A DNA stretch of 37,268 nt, from positions 1 through 37,268 of the forward strand of contig JAIYDB010000078.1 in the NCBI GenBank assembly GCA_027487695.1, read 5' to 3'. Made by a program: the position numbers and the translations under genes. Positions 7,536-16,116 of this stretch are shown piece by piece. Position 1 is the stretch's first letter, and each line of letters opens with the position of its first letter. Below the pieces are notes generated by a model that searched no databases, was not told the DNA's origin, and worked only from the letters and a program-made list of their open reading frames with translations. This stretch comes from Cytophagaceae bacterium (GTDB lineage Bacteria; Bacteroidota; Bacteroidia; Cytophagales; Flexibacteraceae).

Positions 7536-9932
7536 TTAGTTAAAGGTTACTCTATACTGCACCAATGGGAATAGTCCTAACTGATAAGTAGTGCCCACTC
7601 TGTTCTTTTGCGCATCGTAAGTTTGGGAGAATACGTTACGGTTGTTAAACAGGTTCTGTAAATCCAGATACCATTCTTGCATTAATCGCTTGCCGTTTCT
7701 GCGGTAGGTAATCTTAAAATCGGTACGGAAATACGCCTTAGAAACATCTGAAAAGGCTTTATCGTCCATATATATCGCTTCGCCCTTAGCTGCACTGGCT
7801 TGTAGGTCTATCGGGGTTAAACGTCTTCCACCAGCTGCGGTTAGTTTAATATCCAAGGCAATGGTATTCTTCTCGCCAAACTTCCATTCTTTACCCGCCA
7901 ATAAGTTGGTTACATAGTTACCATTGAAGGCGGTATTGCGCCATACTTTATCGCTGCCTTGGTATTCAGATTGGTACAAACTATTGCTGAACAAGAAGTA
8001 ATACCCTTTGGTAAAGAATCGCTCTAAGGTTAGTTCTACCCCGTAGTTTCTACCAATGCCTTTGTTTACAAGGCTATCTTTATCGACATAGTTAAAATCG
8101 GCTCCATCGTTTAATAGGCTGGTGCTGCTGCTTTTCTGTTCTACTGGCACATTGGATAACGACTGATAGTAAGTTTCTGCTTTCAAACGCAAGTTGCTAC
8201 CCAAACTGCGCTTATAACCCAACACAAAATGATGCGCTTTGGTAAGTCCTAAATCGGTATTCGTTCTAAAGGTACCGCCTTGCCCATCTCTGGTTTCATA
8301 AAAGTAAGCAGATAGCGGCTGCATTTGGCTGTGCATCCCATAGCCCGCATTCAAGCTGCTATTTTCGGTCAGCTTGTAAATGGCTCCTGCTCTTGGTTCC
8401 ACAAAAGAAGCCGACTGGTTCAATGCTAAATAAGTGCTATGCAAACCTGCATTAAAGGTCAATCGCTCAGTGGCTACATATTGCCCTTGCACAAATGCCT
8501 GGTACAAAAAGGTACTGCCTTCTTCCTTTTTTAAGGGCTGCCAATAGGTTCTGGCGCCTTCGGTTCTTAATACACTATCTTGGAAGGAATAACCTAATCT
8601 ATCTACAAATACGCCTCCGCTCAAAGTAGTGCGCACATTCAATTTATGATTCAAGAAATACCTTGCAGAAAACCTGTTGGTCTGGCTGTTATCTCTGTAA
8701 AAAGGTATCAGATTATTGTAATCAACCTTGCCGCTTCCGTTGGTTTCTAAACCAATGCTATCGTTTTTGGCACGGGCGGTATTCCCACTTGCCGAAAGGA
8801 CTATTCTCTGGTAGGTACGCTCATTAAAGAACTGCTTAAATACCAAACCTGTGGTTCCCATACGGGTTCTATAATCTAGATTTTGTCTGGCACCGCTGTA
8901 AAAACTTGTAGTATCGGCATCTTTACCAAGGAAGTTAATCTTACTAAAACCACCGATACCATACCAACTTAAACTGGCATTCTTGCTCAGTTCAAAATTC
9001 ATTTTAAAGCTAAGGTCTTGGTAATAAGGCACTGCGCTACCTGTACCTAAGTTAAAGCCTACTGCCTGAAAAGCGGCTAAGGTGCTATAACGATAATTAA
9101 TCAAGTAGCTTGAACGACCTCCTTTTTTGAAAGGACCTTCCAAACCTGCTTCAAATCCATTAAACCCGATCTGACCCATATACTCACGCTTATCTGAATT
9201 GCCCTTACGCATTTTAAGGTCGAATACCCCAGCATAGGTATTGCCATAGCCTGCAGGGAAGGCACCCGTTAAGAAATCTGATTGGTCTAATACGTTATAA
9301 TTCAGCATACTTACTGGCCCGCCAGTAGCACCTAAAGCACCAAAATGGTTTGGGTTGGGAATATCTGCCCCTTCCATACGCCACAACACCCCAGCAGGAG
9401 AATTACCACGGATAATGATATCGTTACGAGAATCGTTATTGCTTACTACGCCAGCGAAGTTTGCTGCCATACGTCCTGGGTCGTTACGACTACCAGCATA
9501 GCGACTGGTTTCTTCCATATTTAAGGTAGAAGCAGATACGGTAACAAATTCATTATTAATCAATTCACGTTTGCTTTCCTTGGCGGTTATCACCACATCA
9601 GCAGAGCTTACTAGGCGTTCTTGCAAGCCAATATTGAGGGTAAGTTCCTTGCCTGAAGTAAGCAGGATATTCGGGATAACCCTTTCTTCATAACCAAGCA
9701 TTGATATTTTGATAGCTTGCCTGCCTTGCGGTACTTTTTCCAGACGAAAATTCCCGTTAATATCAGTTGTGGTGCCTTGTAATGGATTGGAGTTAACCAC
9801 TACAATTACTGCCCCTACCAATGGGTAATTACTTTGGGCATCGGTTACTTGTCCGCGAATGGTTTGCACGTTTTGCGCCCAAGCACCAAGACTTGTAAGC
9901 AATACTAAGAGTGTTGTAAATACTGATTTCAT
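7536..9932 (-). CDS. TonB-dependent outer-membrane receptor with carboxypeptidase-regulatory-like domain
   Basis: A receptor of 798 residues for energy-dependent uptake across the outer membrane. It begins with a signal peptide (LTSLGAWAQ), then a CarboxypepD_reg-like beta-sandwich at about 22-110 (IRGQVTDAQSNYPLVGA, TDINGNFRLEKVPQG), a plug at about 115-245 (RNDIIIRGNSPAGVLW, GYGNTYAGVFDLKMRKG), and a 22-strand barrel ending LVQYRVTFN. No TonB-box-like C-terminal signal or SusD partner follows, so it is not a SusCD system. The substrate is not evident. The CobW gene downstream and the putative Zur site between them raise zinc or another metal as a possibility, but plug and barrel show no Cys- or His-rich metal site. 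It is transcribed toward CobW; the 421 bp upstream hold its promoter region. Confidence 0.9.
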   Translation of the reverse strand: MKSVFTTLLVLLTSLGAWAQNVQTIRGQVTDAQSNYPLVGAVIVVVNSNPLQGTTTDINGNFRLEKVPQGRQAIKISMLGYEERVIPNILLTSGKELTLNIGLQERLVSSADVVITAKESKRELINNEFVTVSASTLNMEETSRYAGSRNDPGRMAANFAGVVSNNDSRNDIIIRGNSPAGVLWRMEGADIPNPNHFGALGATGGPVSMLNYNVLDQSDFLTGAFPAGYGNTYAGVFDLKMRKGNSDKREYMGQIGFNGFEAGLEGPFKKGGRSSYLINYRYSTLAAFQAVGFNLGTGSAVPYYQDLSFKMNFELSKNASLSWYGIGGFSKINFLGKDADTTSFYSGARQNLDYRTRMGTTGLVFKQFFNERTYQRIVLSASGNTARAKNDSIGLETNGSGKVDYNNLIPFYRDNSQTNRFSARYFLNHKLNVRTTLSGGVFVDRLGYSFQDSVLRTEGARTYWQPLKKEEGSTFLYQAFVQGQYVATERLTFNAGLHSTYLALNQSASFVEPRAGAIYKLTENSSLNAGYGMHSQMQPLSAYFYETRDGQGGTFRTNTDLGLTKAHHFVLGYKRSLGSNLRLKAETYYQSLSNVPVEQKSSSTSLLNDGADFNYVDKDSLVNKGIGRNYGVELTLERFFTKGYYFLFSNSLYQSEYQGSDKVWRNTAFNGNYVTNLLAGKEWKFGEKNTIALDIKLTAAGGRRLTPIDLQASAAKGEAIYMDDKAFSDVSKAYFRTDFKITYRRNGKRLMQEWYLDLQNLFNNRNVFSQTYDAQKNRVGTTYQLGLFPLVQYRVTFN

Positions 9933-10353
9933 TGTACGTATTGGGTAAAGATACTGAGTGAGTTTATATTGATGATCGGGGTTGTTTGATTACCGATTGC
10001 AAAGTTGAGCAGCCCCCAACCCACTGGTATTATTGGCGGGATAAAAACAAGCTTTGGGACGAATGGAGGGACAAAAACAGTGTTTGCGGCACTTTGAGCA
10101 CGTTGTGGGATGAAGGGATGGGATGAAAGTTAAACTCAAAATGAAAAATGAAGGAATCGGCTTTTTGTCTGAACTGTTAACCAGCAGATTTATTTGAGTC
10201 CTCAAACAAAAAATGTATGCTTGTAAATTGCGCTTAAGTAAGCGATGGATTTCACTTACCCTGTTTGAAGTCTAAGTATTAAGTTTGCTAGATATTAACC
10301 CTTGAAAATAAGAAACCGATAGTTTCAGCAACCAGCACTAATTTTCACAAAAA
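9933..10353. other. Intergenic region between the TonB receptor and the VOC lipoprotein (divergent)
   Basis: No convincing gene is seen. It must hold both divergent promoters. On the plus strand, TAAGTTTG (10280-10287) matches the -7 consensus 66 bp before the VOC start, but no well-spaced -33 element is visible. Around 10040-10085 there are two imperfect direct copies of a GGGA(T/C)AAAAACA unit, and 10107-10128 holds three close GGGATG(A/G) repeats; their meaning is unknown. Confidence 0.4.
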
Positions 10354-10845
10354 ATGAAAACAACCTTTTCTATTTTAATAGCATTTGGCGTAGTCCTTTT
10401 CGCCCAGATCCTGACCTCCTGCTCTGAAACTCCTAAAATAAGTACCACACTGTTAGCTCCAGATACTATGGAAAACCTACCAAATCCAGTGGTGTATTTT
10501 GAGATACCCGTAACCGATATAGAAAGAGCAAAGCAATTTTATAAGGCAGTATTCAATTTTTCCTTTGACAAAGAAAAGATTGATAATAATGAAATGGCAC
10601 TCTTCCCATTTCATGAAAAGGCTACAGGTATTTCAGGGGCTTTAGCGAAGGGAGAAATATATAAACCGACCATTGAGGGCGTTTTAATATATTTCAACAC
10701 CCCAAATATTGACGAAACCTTAAAACGAGCTACCATGCACGGTGCTAAAGTGTTATACCCAAAAACTGACAACGGAATAGGTTTTGTTGCAGAGTTTCAA
10801 GATTCAGAAGGGAATAGAATAGCCTTGTTTCAAGTATATAATTAG
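10354..10845 (+). CDS. Lipid-anchored VOC (glyoxalase/bleomycin-resistance fold) protein
   Basis: A protein of 163 residues with a lipoprotein signal (QILTSC, lipid Cys23, then SETPK) joined to a single VOC domain at about 41-163. The VOC part is typical of the short glyoxalase-like family: the betaalphabetabetabeta start VVYFEIPVTDIERAKQFY, the second half EGVLIYFNTPNIDETLKRA with GAKVLYP, and the end EFQDSEGNRIALFQ. Close relatives are usually cytosolic proteins of about 125 residues that begin at a Met matching Met39 here (ATG at 10468). Here the frame is open and the signal peptide intact, so I keep the long form. His/Glu metal ligands of true glyoxalases are only partly present (Glu in VYFEIP and in EGNRI), so substrate and metal are unknown. 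Confidence 0.83.
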   Translation: MKTTFSILIAFGVVLFAQILTSCSETPKISTTLLAPDTMENLPNPVVYFEIPVTDIERAKQFYKAVFNFSFDKEKIDNNEMALFPFHEKATGISGALAKGEIYKPTIEGVLIYFNTPNIDETLKRATMHGAKVLYPKTDNGIGFVAEFQDSEGNRIALFQVYN

Positions 10846-11069
10846 GTAACTGAAGATTTGAAAAAAAACCTTTTACCATAAGCTCTTCTAATATTCAATT
10901 AGCAATTACCTCCAATTCCAGGTTTTAGGTAAAAAGAAACATTCACTCTATCAACAAACCAATACACAAGATTTTGGTTAAAAAGTTAAAACGATTTCTT
11001 GTCTAAATTATACTACTACAAAAGCAATATCGTTTCGTTCAAAACCCTAAATACCCTTAATCTTTCCCA

Positions 11070-11918
11070 ATGAGATTCTATTCAAAACTACTTACACTAG
11101 TGGTTTTCACTACACTAGGTACCTTGTTATCGTCTTGCAACAACGATGAAGGCTCAGCCCCAAACACTCTAACTTGTAACCTAGCATCGGCTACAATTGT
11201 AGATAGTGAAGGATTTTATAGTGCAGCCTTTAACTATAACAACCAAAGGCAAATAACAGGATTTAATGATTCTGAAGGTAACGTAGTTCTTAATTACCAG
11301 CCAGATAAGGTATTCGCAAACATTGACTCCGGTGCTTTTATCGATACAATGTTCCTTCAGAACGGTCAATGGTCTAAGTCAGTTTCCAGATATCCTTTCG
11401 AAAGCAGTAATAGACCTGGCACTTTATATAATAGAATTATTACCACACCCGTAATTGCTGATGGGCTTATTACCCAACTTAATGTACTCACCATTGAAGA
11501 AACAGAAGAAAATGGTCAAATAGCTACGCGAGATAGTTCTTTAGCTACCTACAATCTTACCTATAATGCCTTTGGCAATGTAACATCAATTAGAAATGCT
11601 GCTAACCAAGAAGGTGGAAACATTGATTTCGTTTATGCTGATAGCACCAAAAACATAAAATCTAATAGTTACTTTAACTTTATATTTCTGGCAGAATATT
11701 TCTTAGAAGATAATCTGGTAGCTGTATTAACAGGTAAAATAAATCTGTTCAGAAACCCACCATCTAGGATTACTAATGCCGATTTTCCTTCAGATAGAAT
11801 TACCTTTATTGGCATAAAAGCCGATGTAAATAATAACTTGAAAGAAATAAATGGCACCAGGGCAGAAAACCCTGGACCACCTTCAGAAAGATTTTCTTTC
11901 ACTTATGATTGTAAATAA
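11070..11918 (+). CDS. Lipoprotein 1 of a five-gene paralogous array (YD-motif beta-rich)
   Basis: A protein of 282 residues with lipobox LSSC (lipid Cys23) followed by NNDEGS, an acidic surface-export-type signal. The mature part is beta-rich: NNQRQITGF, then a YD-like motif (LTYNAFGNVTSI), and a repeat-like C-terminal sheet (NNNLKEINGTRAE) ending FSFTYDCK. It shares with its four neighbours a cysteine just after the linker (Cys36) and one at the penultimate position (Cys281), suggesting a disulphide tying N- and C-termini. The layout resembles DUF4595-type Bacteroidota proteins. Function unknown; likely surface-exposed. It is 70 bp before the next gene with no terminator between, so the two are probably co-transcribed. 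Confidence 0.8.
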   Translation: MRFYSKLLTLVVFTTLGTLLSSCNNDEGSAPNTLTCNLASATIVDSEGFYSAAFNYNNQRQITGFNDSEGNVVLNYQPDKVFANIDSGAFIDTMFLQNGQWSKSVSRYPFESSNRPGTLYNRIITTPVIADGLITQLNVLTIEETEENGQIATRDSSLATYNLTYNAFGNVTSIRNAANQEGGNIDFVYADSTKNIKSNSYFNFIFLAEYFLEDNLVAVLTGKINLFRNPPSRITNADFPSDRITFIGIKADVNNNLKEINGTRAENPGPPSERFSFTYDCK

Positions 11919-11988
11919 GGGCGTAACACAGCCAATTTAAGTTCTAATACACTATTAACTAAACCAATAAACCCCACTTCTAAATAGG

Positions 11989-12822
11989 ATGTTCAACAAA
12001 TCAAAAGCAGTTTCCTTAGCCCTAATTGCAGCACTAGGCACCTTTCTTTGGTCTTGCAACGACGATGAAAGCTCAACCCCAAACACCCCAACTTGCAACT
12101 TGAAAACAGCAACCACAGGCCTAGGAGCAGATGCTGAACTTCTTAATTTTACTTATAATACTCAAAACCAGCTTACTAGCATAGCAAGTCCTAGCATAAA
12201 TGGCAATCTGATTTACCAAAACAACCGCGTTATCCTTAGCCTCCCAGGAGTTGGCATTGCCGATACTATGCTTTTACAAGGAGGAAAATGGTTTAGCTCA
12301 TACAGTTCTTCTGAATTTGAGGAAGATGATTCAACGGTTACTAAAATTAATACTAAAATTACCCCAACTTTTACAGGTAATTTGGTTACTCAAATAAAAT
12401 CTGTTTCTATTGAGGAAACTCGGGTTAACGGTGTTCTTGAATCCACTGATAAGGATAGTATTATTACTACTTTAACTTACAACGATAAAGGAAACGTAAT
12501 TAGAATTGCCCAGCCAGGAAGAGGCAGTTATGAATTTTCCTATTCAGATACTACAGCCAATGTTAAAGTTAACAACTACTTTAACGGTTCCTATTTTAGT
12601 GAATTCTTAGGTGAAGGAATTATTCTGCCTTTTCTAACAGGTAATTTAAAACTTTGCATTGCCCCACCATCGTCAGTCTTTAATTCACAAACTCCAAATG
12701 AAAAAGAGTTTTTTAGAGGAATAAAGTCCGATGCCAACAAAAACCTTACGGAAATCAGTCTGTATGAAGGCATAAGCACCAATCCATTTGATACCTATAA
12801 ATTCACTTACGATTGTAAGTAA
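11989..12822 (+). CDS. Lipoprotein 2 of the five-gene array
   Basis: A protein of 277 residues and the closest relative of lipoprotein 1: lipobox LWSC (Cys23), then NDDESSTPNTPTC, and the same order of segments (NTQNQLTSI, GVGIADTMLLQGGKW, SIEETRVNG, LTYNDKGNVIRI, NYFNGSYF, FRGIKSDANKNLTEIS), ending KFTYDCK. The paired cysteines are Cys36 and Cys276. The shared phrase order shows a recent duplication from lipoprotein 1 or the reverse. A strong terminator lies 25-57 bp downstream and closes this two-gene unit. Confidence 0.8.
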   Translation: MFNKSKAVSLALIAALGTFLWSCNDDESSTPNTPTCNLKTATTGLGADAELLNFTYNTQNQLTSIASPSINGNLIYQNNRVILSLPGVGIADTMLLQGGKWFSSYSSSEFEEDDSTVTKINTKITPTFTGNLVTQIKSVSIEETRVNGVLESTDKDSIITTLTYNDKGNVIRIAQPGRGSYEFSYSDTTANVKVNNYFNGSYFSEFLGEGIILPFLTGNLKLCIAPPSSVFNSQTPNEKEFFRGIKSDANKNLTEISLYEGISTNPFDTYKFTYDCK

Positions 12823-13173
12823 CAAATGCCCCAACCTAAATAACTCAAAGCACCGCCCATAGCGGTGCTTTTCCTTTTCTTGAAATAGTTAAACCCTATA
12901 ACAAGTCAGTAAGCTGGTTTACGCGGTTTTAGAGGTCCCTCATTTTGCTATAAAATTTTTATCCATATGCATATAAATCCTTTATTATTGATTATCAATT
13001 ATTTAGTATTATCTTTACTTATTAACTCACTAAAATTTTAAGGAATTTTTATTGTCTTAAGCAACCTTCACTGGCATTGTAGCATTTACTAACCTGAAGA
13101 CACTTGCCGGCGTCCTTCAAAAAGTACAAGTTCAAAACTCGAATTTCATTACCACAAAATCTTTCTAATAACA
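12823..13173. other. Intergenic region between lipoproteins 2 and 3
   Basis: It holds the terminator at 12847-12880; the rest, very AT-rich between 12950 and 13060, is the probable promoter region of lipoprotein 3. A TATCTTTA at about 13009-13016 is one base from the -7 consensus, but no clear -33 is seen. No gene or RNA is recognised. Confidence 0.4.
12847..12880 (+). terminator. Rho-independent terminator after lipoprotein 2
   Basis: AAAGCACCGC (12847-12856) pairs with GCGGTGCTTT (12862-12871) around a 5-base loop CCATA, followed by a T-rich run (TTCCTTTTCT). It lies 25 bp after the stop codon. Confidence 0.8.
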
Positions 13174-14019
13174 ATGAAAACTATTTTCCGTCCCTTCTTA
13201 CTCCTTGCAGTTCTTGCTCCTACCATTTTCCTTTCTTCTTGCGGTGGCGACGACGATACCCCATCTACGCCAAGTACTCCATCTAATGAGTGTGTAATTG
13301 CAACCGATTCTTCAAGCGAAGGTGTTGCTATAATAACTGTCAACTCAAACAACCAAATTACAGGTATAAGCAGTGCCTTGCTTAATGCCACCTTTACCTC
13401 AGCTGGCGATAGCACCTTCTTCAACATTAATTCAGATACACTGCAATTGAGAGAAGTGCTGTATAAAAACGGCTCTAATTGGGCCAGATCGGTTCAAACT
13501 ATAGCTTTCCAAAGTCCAGATTTTCCTGGTACAATGTTCCAAAGCATCACCACTACAACTCCTACCTATAACTCAGGTAAAATTAGCAGCTTAAGAAGTG
13601 TACAAGTTTCAGGTGCTAAGGTGGGTAACTTGTTTACTCCTATTGGTTCTGCAATAACTTCTGATTATGCATTTACTTATAATGCCGATGGTAATATTAC
13701 CAGAGTATCTGTTACTGAAGCTGGTTCAACCACCAACTACAACTACACTTATGCTACCAACACCGTAAGTAAAGCCAATGTGTTCTTGTTTGAAAATGCC
13801 TTTAGCGCATCAACTCCAAGCAACTTCTTGCCAATTGTTTTAGGATACTTTGTTCCTTTCAATAAAATGATAACCAAAATGGAACATCCTGATGGTAGCT
13901 TAACGTTCAGCAACGTAACTACCGATTCTAAAAACAATGTAAGCCGTTATACAATGACTGGAACAGGCGATGAGGAAGAAAACAGCAGTGCTGTTAAAAC
14001 TACTTACGTTTGTAAATAA
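13174..14019 (+). CDS. Lipoprotein 3 of the five-gene array
   Basis: A protein of 281 residues with lipobox LSSC (Cys23), then the acidic GGDDDTPSTPSTPS linker. Family segments in order are NNQITGI, SGKISSLRSVQVSG, FTYNADGNITRVSV (YD-like motif) and DSKNNVSRYTM, ending TTYVCK. Its paired cysteines are Cys40 and Cys280. The internal region AGSTTNYNYTYATN has Tyr-rich strands as in RHS-type YD repeats, but there is no long RHS array or toxin part, so it is not an RHS protein. It sits between two terminators and is a single-gene transcript. Function unknown. Confidence 0.8.
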   Translation: MKTIFRPFLLLAVLAPTIFLSSCGGDDDTPSTPSTPSNECVIATDSSSEGVAIITVNSNNQITGISSALLNATFTSAGDSTFFNINSDTLQLREVLYKNGSNWARSVQTIAFQSPDFPGTMFQSITTTTPTYNSGKISSLRSVQVSGAKVGNLFTPIGSAITSDYAFTYNADGNITRVSVTEAGSTTNYNYTYATNTVSKANVFLFENAFSASTPSNFLPIVLGYFVPFNKMITKMEHPDGSLTFSNVTTDSKNNVSRYTMTGTGDEEENSSAVKTTYVCK

Positions 14020-14042
14020 GGTTTTTAGTAAATAAAACACCC

Positions 14043-14080
14043 AAAACCTAGCTATCAGTTAACTGATGGCTAGGTTTTTT
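14043..14080 (+). terminator. Rho-independent terminator after lipoprotein 3
   Basis: AAAACCTAGC (14043-14052) pairs with GCTAGGTTTT (14069-14078); the stem continues inward through TATCAGT / ACTGATG with one G-T pair. A run of six T follows. Confidence 0.8.
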
Positions 14081-14169
14081 ATTGGCGGCTATGGTAAAAA
14101 CCAAAGAAAATTAGTTGTATTTTGTTAAAATATTCATTTAATTTCGGTTCACTAATTAAAACTCCTTTC

Positions 14170-15018
14170 ATGAAAAAAGCATTACAATTACTATTGTTTG
14201 TTCCACTAGCCCTTTTTTATGGTTGTGGCGACGATCCTGCTCCTGCTGCTGAAAAAATAGACTGCCAAGCAAGCCAATTTACACTTTCAGCTGCTGGCTT
14301 TCAGCCTGCTACTATTACGGTGGGGCTAAATGCTAATAACAAAATAACTTCAGTTAATGGCGCAGGCTTAGCTCTAACCTTTACCCACGCAGGCGATAGT
14401 GTTTCCTATACTTCAGGTACCACCAAAGAAGTTGCTTTTATAGAAGGCGGCAGAGTAGTTCGTCATGAATACAAACCAGCCAACCCTGGCACTGGCGCAA
14501 GAATTGAAAACCGATTATTAGGCACCTTTATTTACAGCGGTAGCCAGCTAACAAAAGTAGTCTATAAGAACTTTAACTTCAGCTTCGGACCTACCAATAA
14601 CTCGATTTCAACCACTCAGTTAAACTCTACTGAATATACTTTTAAGTACGATGCTAACGGAAATTTAACAGGTGTAGACCATACACTAATACCAGTAGGT
14701 GGCGGTGCAGTACCAAATGCCTATAAAACAATGTTGCTAACCTATACAAACGTGGCTATGCCTCGTTCAGCAACAGTGCCATTCTTCTCTGTTAACACCC
14801 AAATTTTTGAATCGTACTTATTAGGCTTTAATACGCAACTTAAGTTATTCAAGAATATCCCAGCTACTTTTGGCTATACCGATAGGTCTCAAAATCCTGT
14901 GGAAGTAAGGGCATTTACCTTTACCCCAACCGTTAATGCCACAGGTAATATCAGTAAACTGCTTGAAGTTACTACTGCAAGAACCAATACTTTTGAATTT
15001 ACTTATAAGTGTCCTTAA
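14170..15018 (+). CDS. Lipoprotein 4 of the five-gene array
   Basis: A protein of 282 residues from the ATG at 14170, chosen because the signal peptide starts there (MKKALQLLLFVPLALF); the frame is open upstream to 14122. The lipobox is FYGC (Cys19), slightly atypical at -3, followed by the acidic GDDPAPAAEKIDC linker. Family segments are NANNKITSV, GSQLTKVVY and FKYDANGNLTGVDH (the clearest YD-like motif in the set), with a C-terminal sheet ending FEFTYKCP. Paired cysteines are Cys32 and Cys281. It is flanked by terminators on both sides, hence singly transcribed. Likely surface lipoprotein of unknown role. Confidence 0.8.
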   Translation: MKKALQLLLFVPLALFYGCGDDPAPAAEKIDCQASQFTLSAAGFQPATITVGLNANNKITSVNGAGLALTFTHAGDSVSYTSGTTKEVAFIEGGRVVRHEYKPANPGTGARIENRLLGTFIYSGSQLTKVVYKNFNFSFGPTNNSISTTQLNSTEYTFKYDANGNLTGVDHTLIPVGGGAVPNAYKTMLLTYTNVAMPRSATVPFFSVNTQIFESYLLGFNTQLKLFKNIPATFGYTDRSQNPVEVRAFTFTPTVNATGNISKLLEVTTARTNTFEFTYKCP

Positions 15019-15047
15019 TATTTAGGCACCTGTAAAAGAAAAAATAT

Positions 15048-15088
15048 AGGGGTAATAATGTTGTGCATTATTACCCCTTTTCGTTTTT
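15048..15088 (+). terminator. Rho-independent terminator after lipoprotein 4
   Basis: A 13-bp perfect stem (AGGGGTAATAATG at 15048-15060 with CATTATTACCCCT at 15066-15078), a 5-base loop TTGTG, then a T-rich run TTTCGTTTTT. Confidence 0.8.
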
Positions 15089-15181
15089 ATAAAGAGCAGT
15101 ACAACCAAATGACTAAATTTTGAGTCTTGGTAGTATAGTGAATTAACCACCAATTGTTTAGTTACTACAACCCTTATCACA

Positions 15182-16072
15182 ATGCTCCCGAAATTCAAAT
15201 TATCTCTTTTAGCGTCTGCTTTTTTTCTGGCTACTGTTCTGTTTTCATGTAAAGACAACGACCCAACACCTGATAATCCGAAGGAGGAAAAACCTTGCCT
15301 CATAAGTCAATCGGCAATGAGCGATTTTCAGCTTAATTATCTTTATGATAATAAGAGTAGGCTTTTGGAAGTAAACTCATCGTTCGGAGGCAAGCAAACA
15401 TTTAGGCATATATCAGATACGCTTGTGGAGGAAGGCAACTTAAATACCGCAATCAATTCAAACAGAGTTAGTTATTTACTCATGCCAAATGGCAACCTGA
15501 AATCAATTATTACTGAAATGTGGAACCCACAGTTTGGTTTTGGATTGGTTCAAGCCACAATCAGTAAGCAAGATTATGTTTACTTACCAAATGGAAACTT
15601 TTCAGAACTAATCACATACGATGCCAACTACTTTGTAGATAGTGCCACTGGTAGGCCTTTAGGCAATATAAGATTAAAGAAAAACGGCAAAACCATAGTA
15701 GGCTATAATACAGCAAATGAGATATTAACTGTAAGCTCATACTATATAAACCCAGATGGAACAGAATTTTTAAGTACCAACGAAAATGTAACTGCTTACC
15801 AAACTGACGAAACTGGCAATGCCAATGCCTTATCTGCTTATTGGTTGCAAATGAGCGGACAAAGCCGAAATGTGGCAATAGGTAAGCCTCTATTCTTGGG
15901 TAGTAAGGTGCCAAAGGTATTTGAATCGAATGGCGGCTTTACCAATTCCAAAAGAACGCTTACGTTCCGCTTAAACGAACTTAAGCAAGTGCAAACCATA
16001 GAAGAAGAAATGGATACCGATTTTGGATTTCCTTTCACCAATACAACCAACTTACAGTGGATTTGTCCATAA
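15182..16072 (+). CDS. Lipoprotein 5 of the five-gene array
   Basis: A protein of 296 residues and the most diverged member. Lipobox LFSC (Cys23), then KDNDPTPDNPKEEKPC. Family segments are NKSRLLEVNSS, LLMPNGNLKSII, YVYLPNGNFSELIT (two YD/NG-type motifs) and LNELKQVQTIEEE, ending LQWICP. The paired cysteines are Cys39 and Cys295, so the N-/C-terminal Cys pair is kept even though most of the rest has changed. It is convergent with hldD and they share a bidirectional terminator whose stem begins at this gene's stop codon. Likely surface lipoprotein; function unknown. Confidence 0.78.
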   Translation: MLPKFKLSLLASAFFLATVLFSCKDNDPTPDNPKEEKPCLISQSAMSDFQLNYLYDNKSRLLEVNSSFGGKQTFRHISDTLVEEGNLNTAINSNRVSYLLMPNGNLKSIITEMWNPQFGFGLVQATISKQDYVYLPNGNFSELITYDANYFVDSATGRPLGNIRLKKNGKTIVGYNTANEILTVSSYYINPDGTEFLSTNENVTAYQTDETGNANALSAYWLQMSGQSRNVAIGKPLFLGSKVPKVFESNGGFTNSKRTLTFRLNELKQVQTIEEEMDTDFGFPFTNTTNLQWICP

Positions 16073-16103
16073 AAAAGGGGAGCTTTCGCTCCCCTTTTTT
16101 ATG
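16068..16103. terminator. Bidirectional terminator between lipoprotein 5 and hldD
   Basis: A 16-bp stem (16068-16083 with 16088-16103) around the loop TTTC, with A6 on one side and T6 on the other, so it serves both converging genes. The stem overlaps the TAA stop of lipoprotein 5. Confidence 0.85.
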
Positions 16104-16116
16104 GTATTTAATTGTT

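Noticed and set aside
7536-9932. SusC-type polysaccharide utilisation locus
   Set aside because: No SusD partner or glycan-degrading enzyme is nearby and the receptor is shorter than SusC.
9990-10205. 71-codon minus-strand frame
   Set aside because: Low-complexity, Cys-rich chance translation of a repeat-bearing gap; no start context or family.
11070-16072. RHS/YD toxin reading of the five lipoproteins because of YDANGNLTG-like motifs
   Set aside because: Each protein has only one or two such motifs, is under 300 residues and has no toxin domain or immunity gene.
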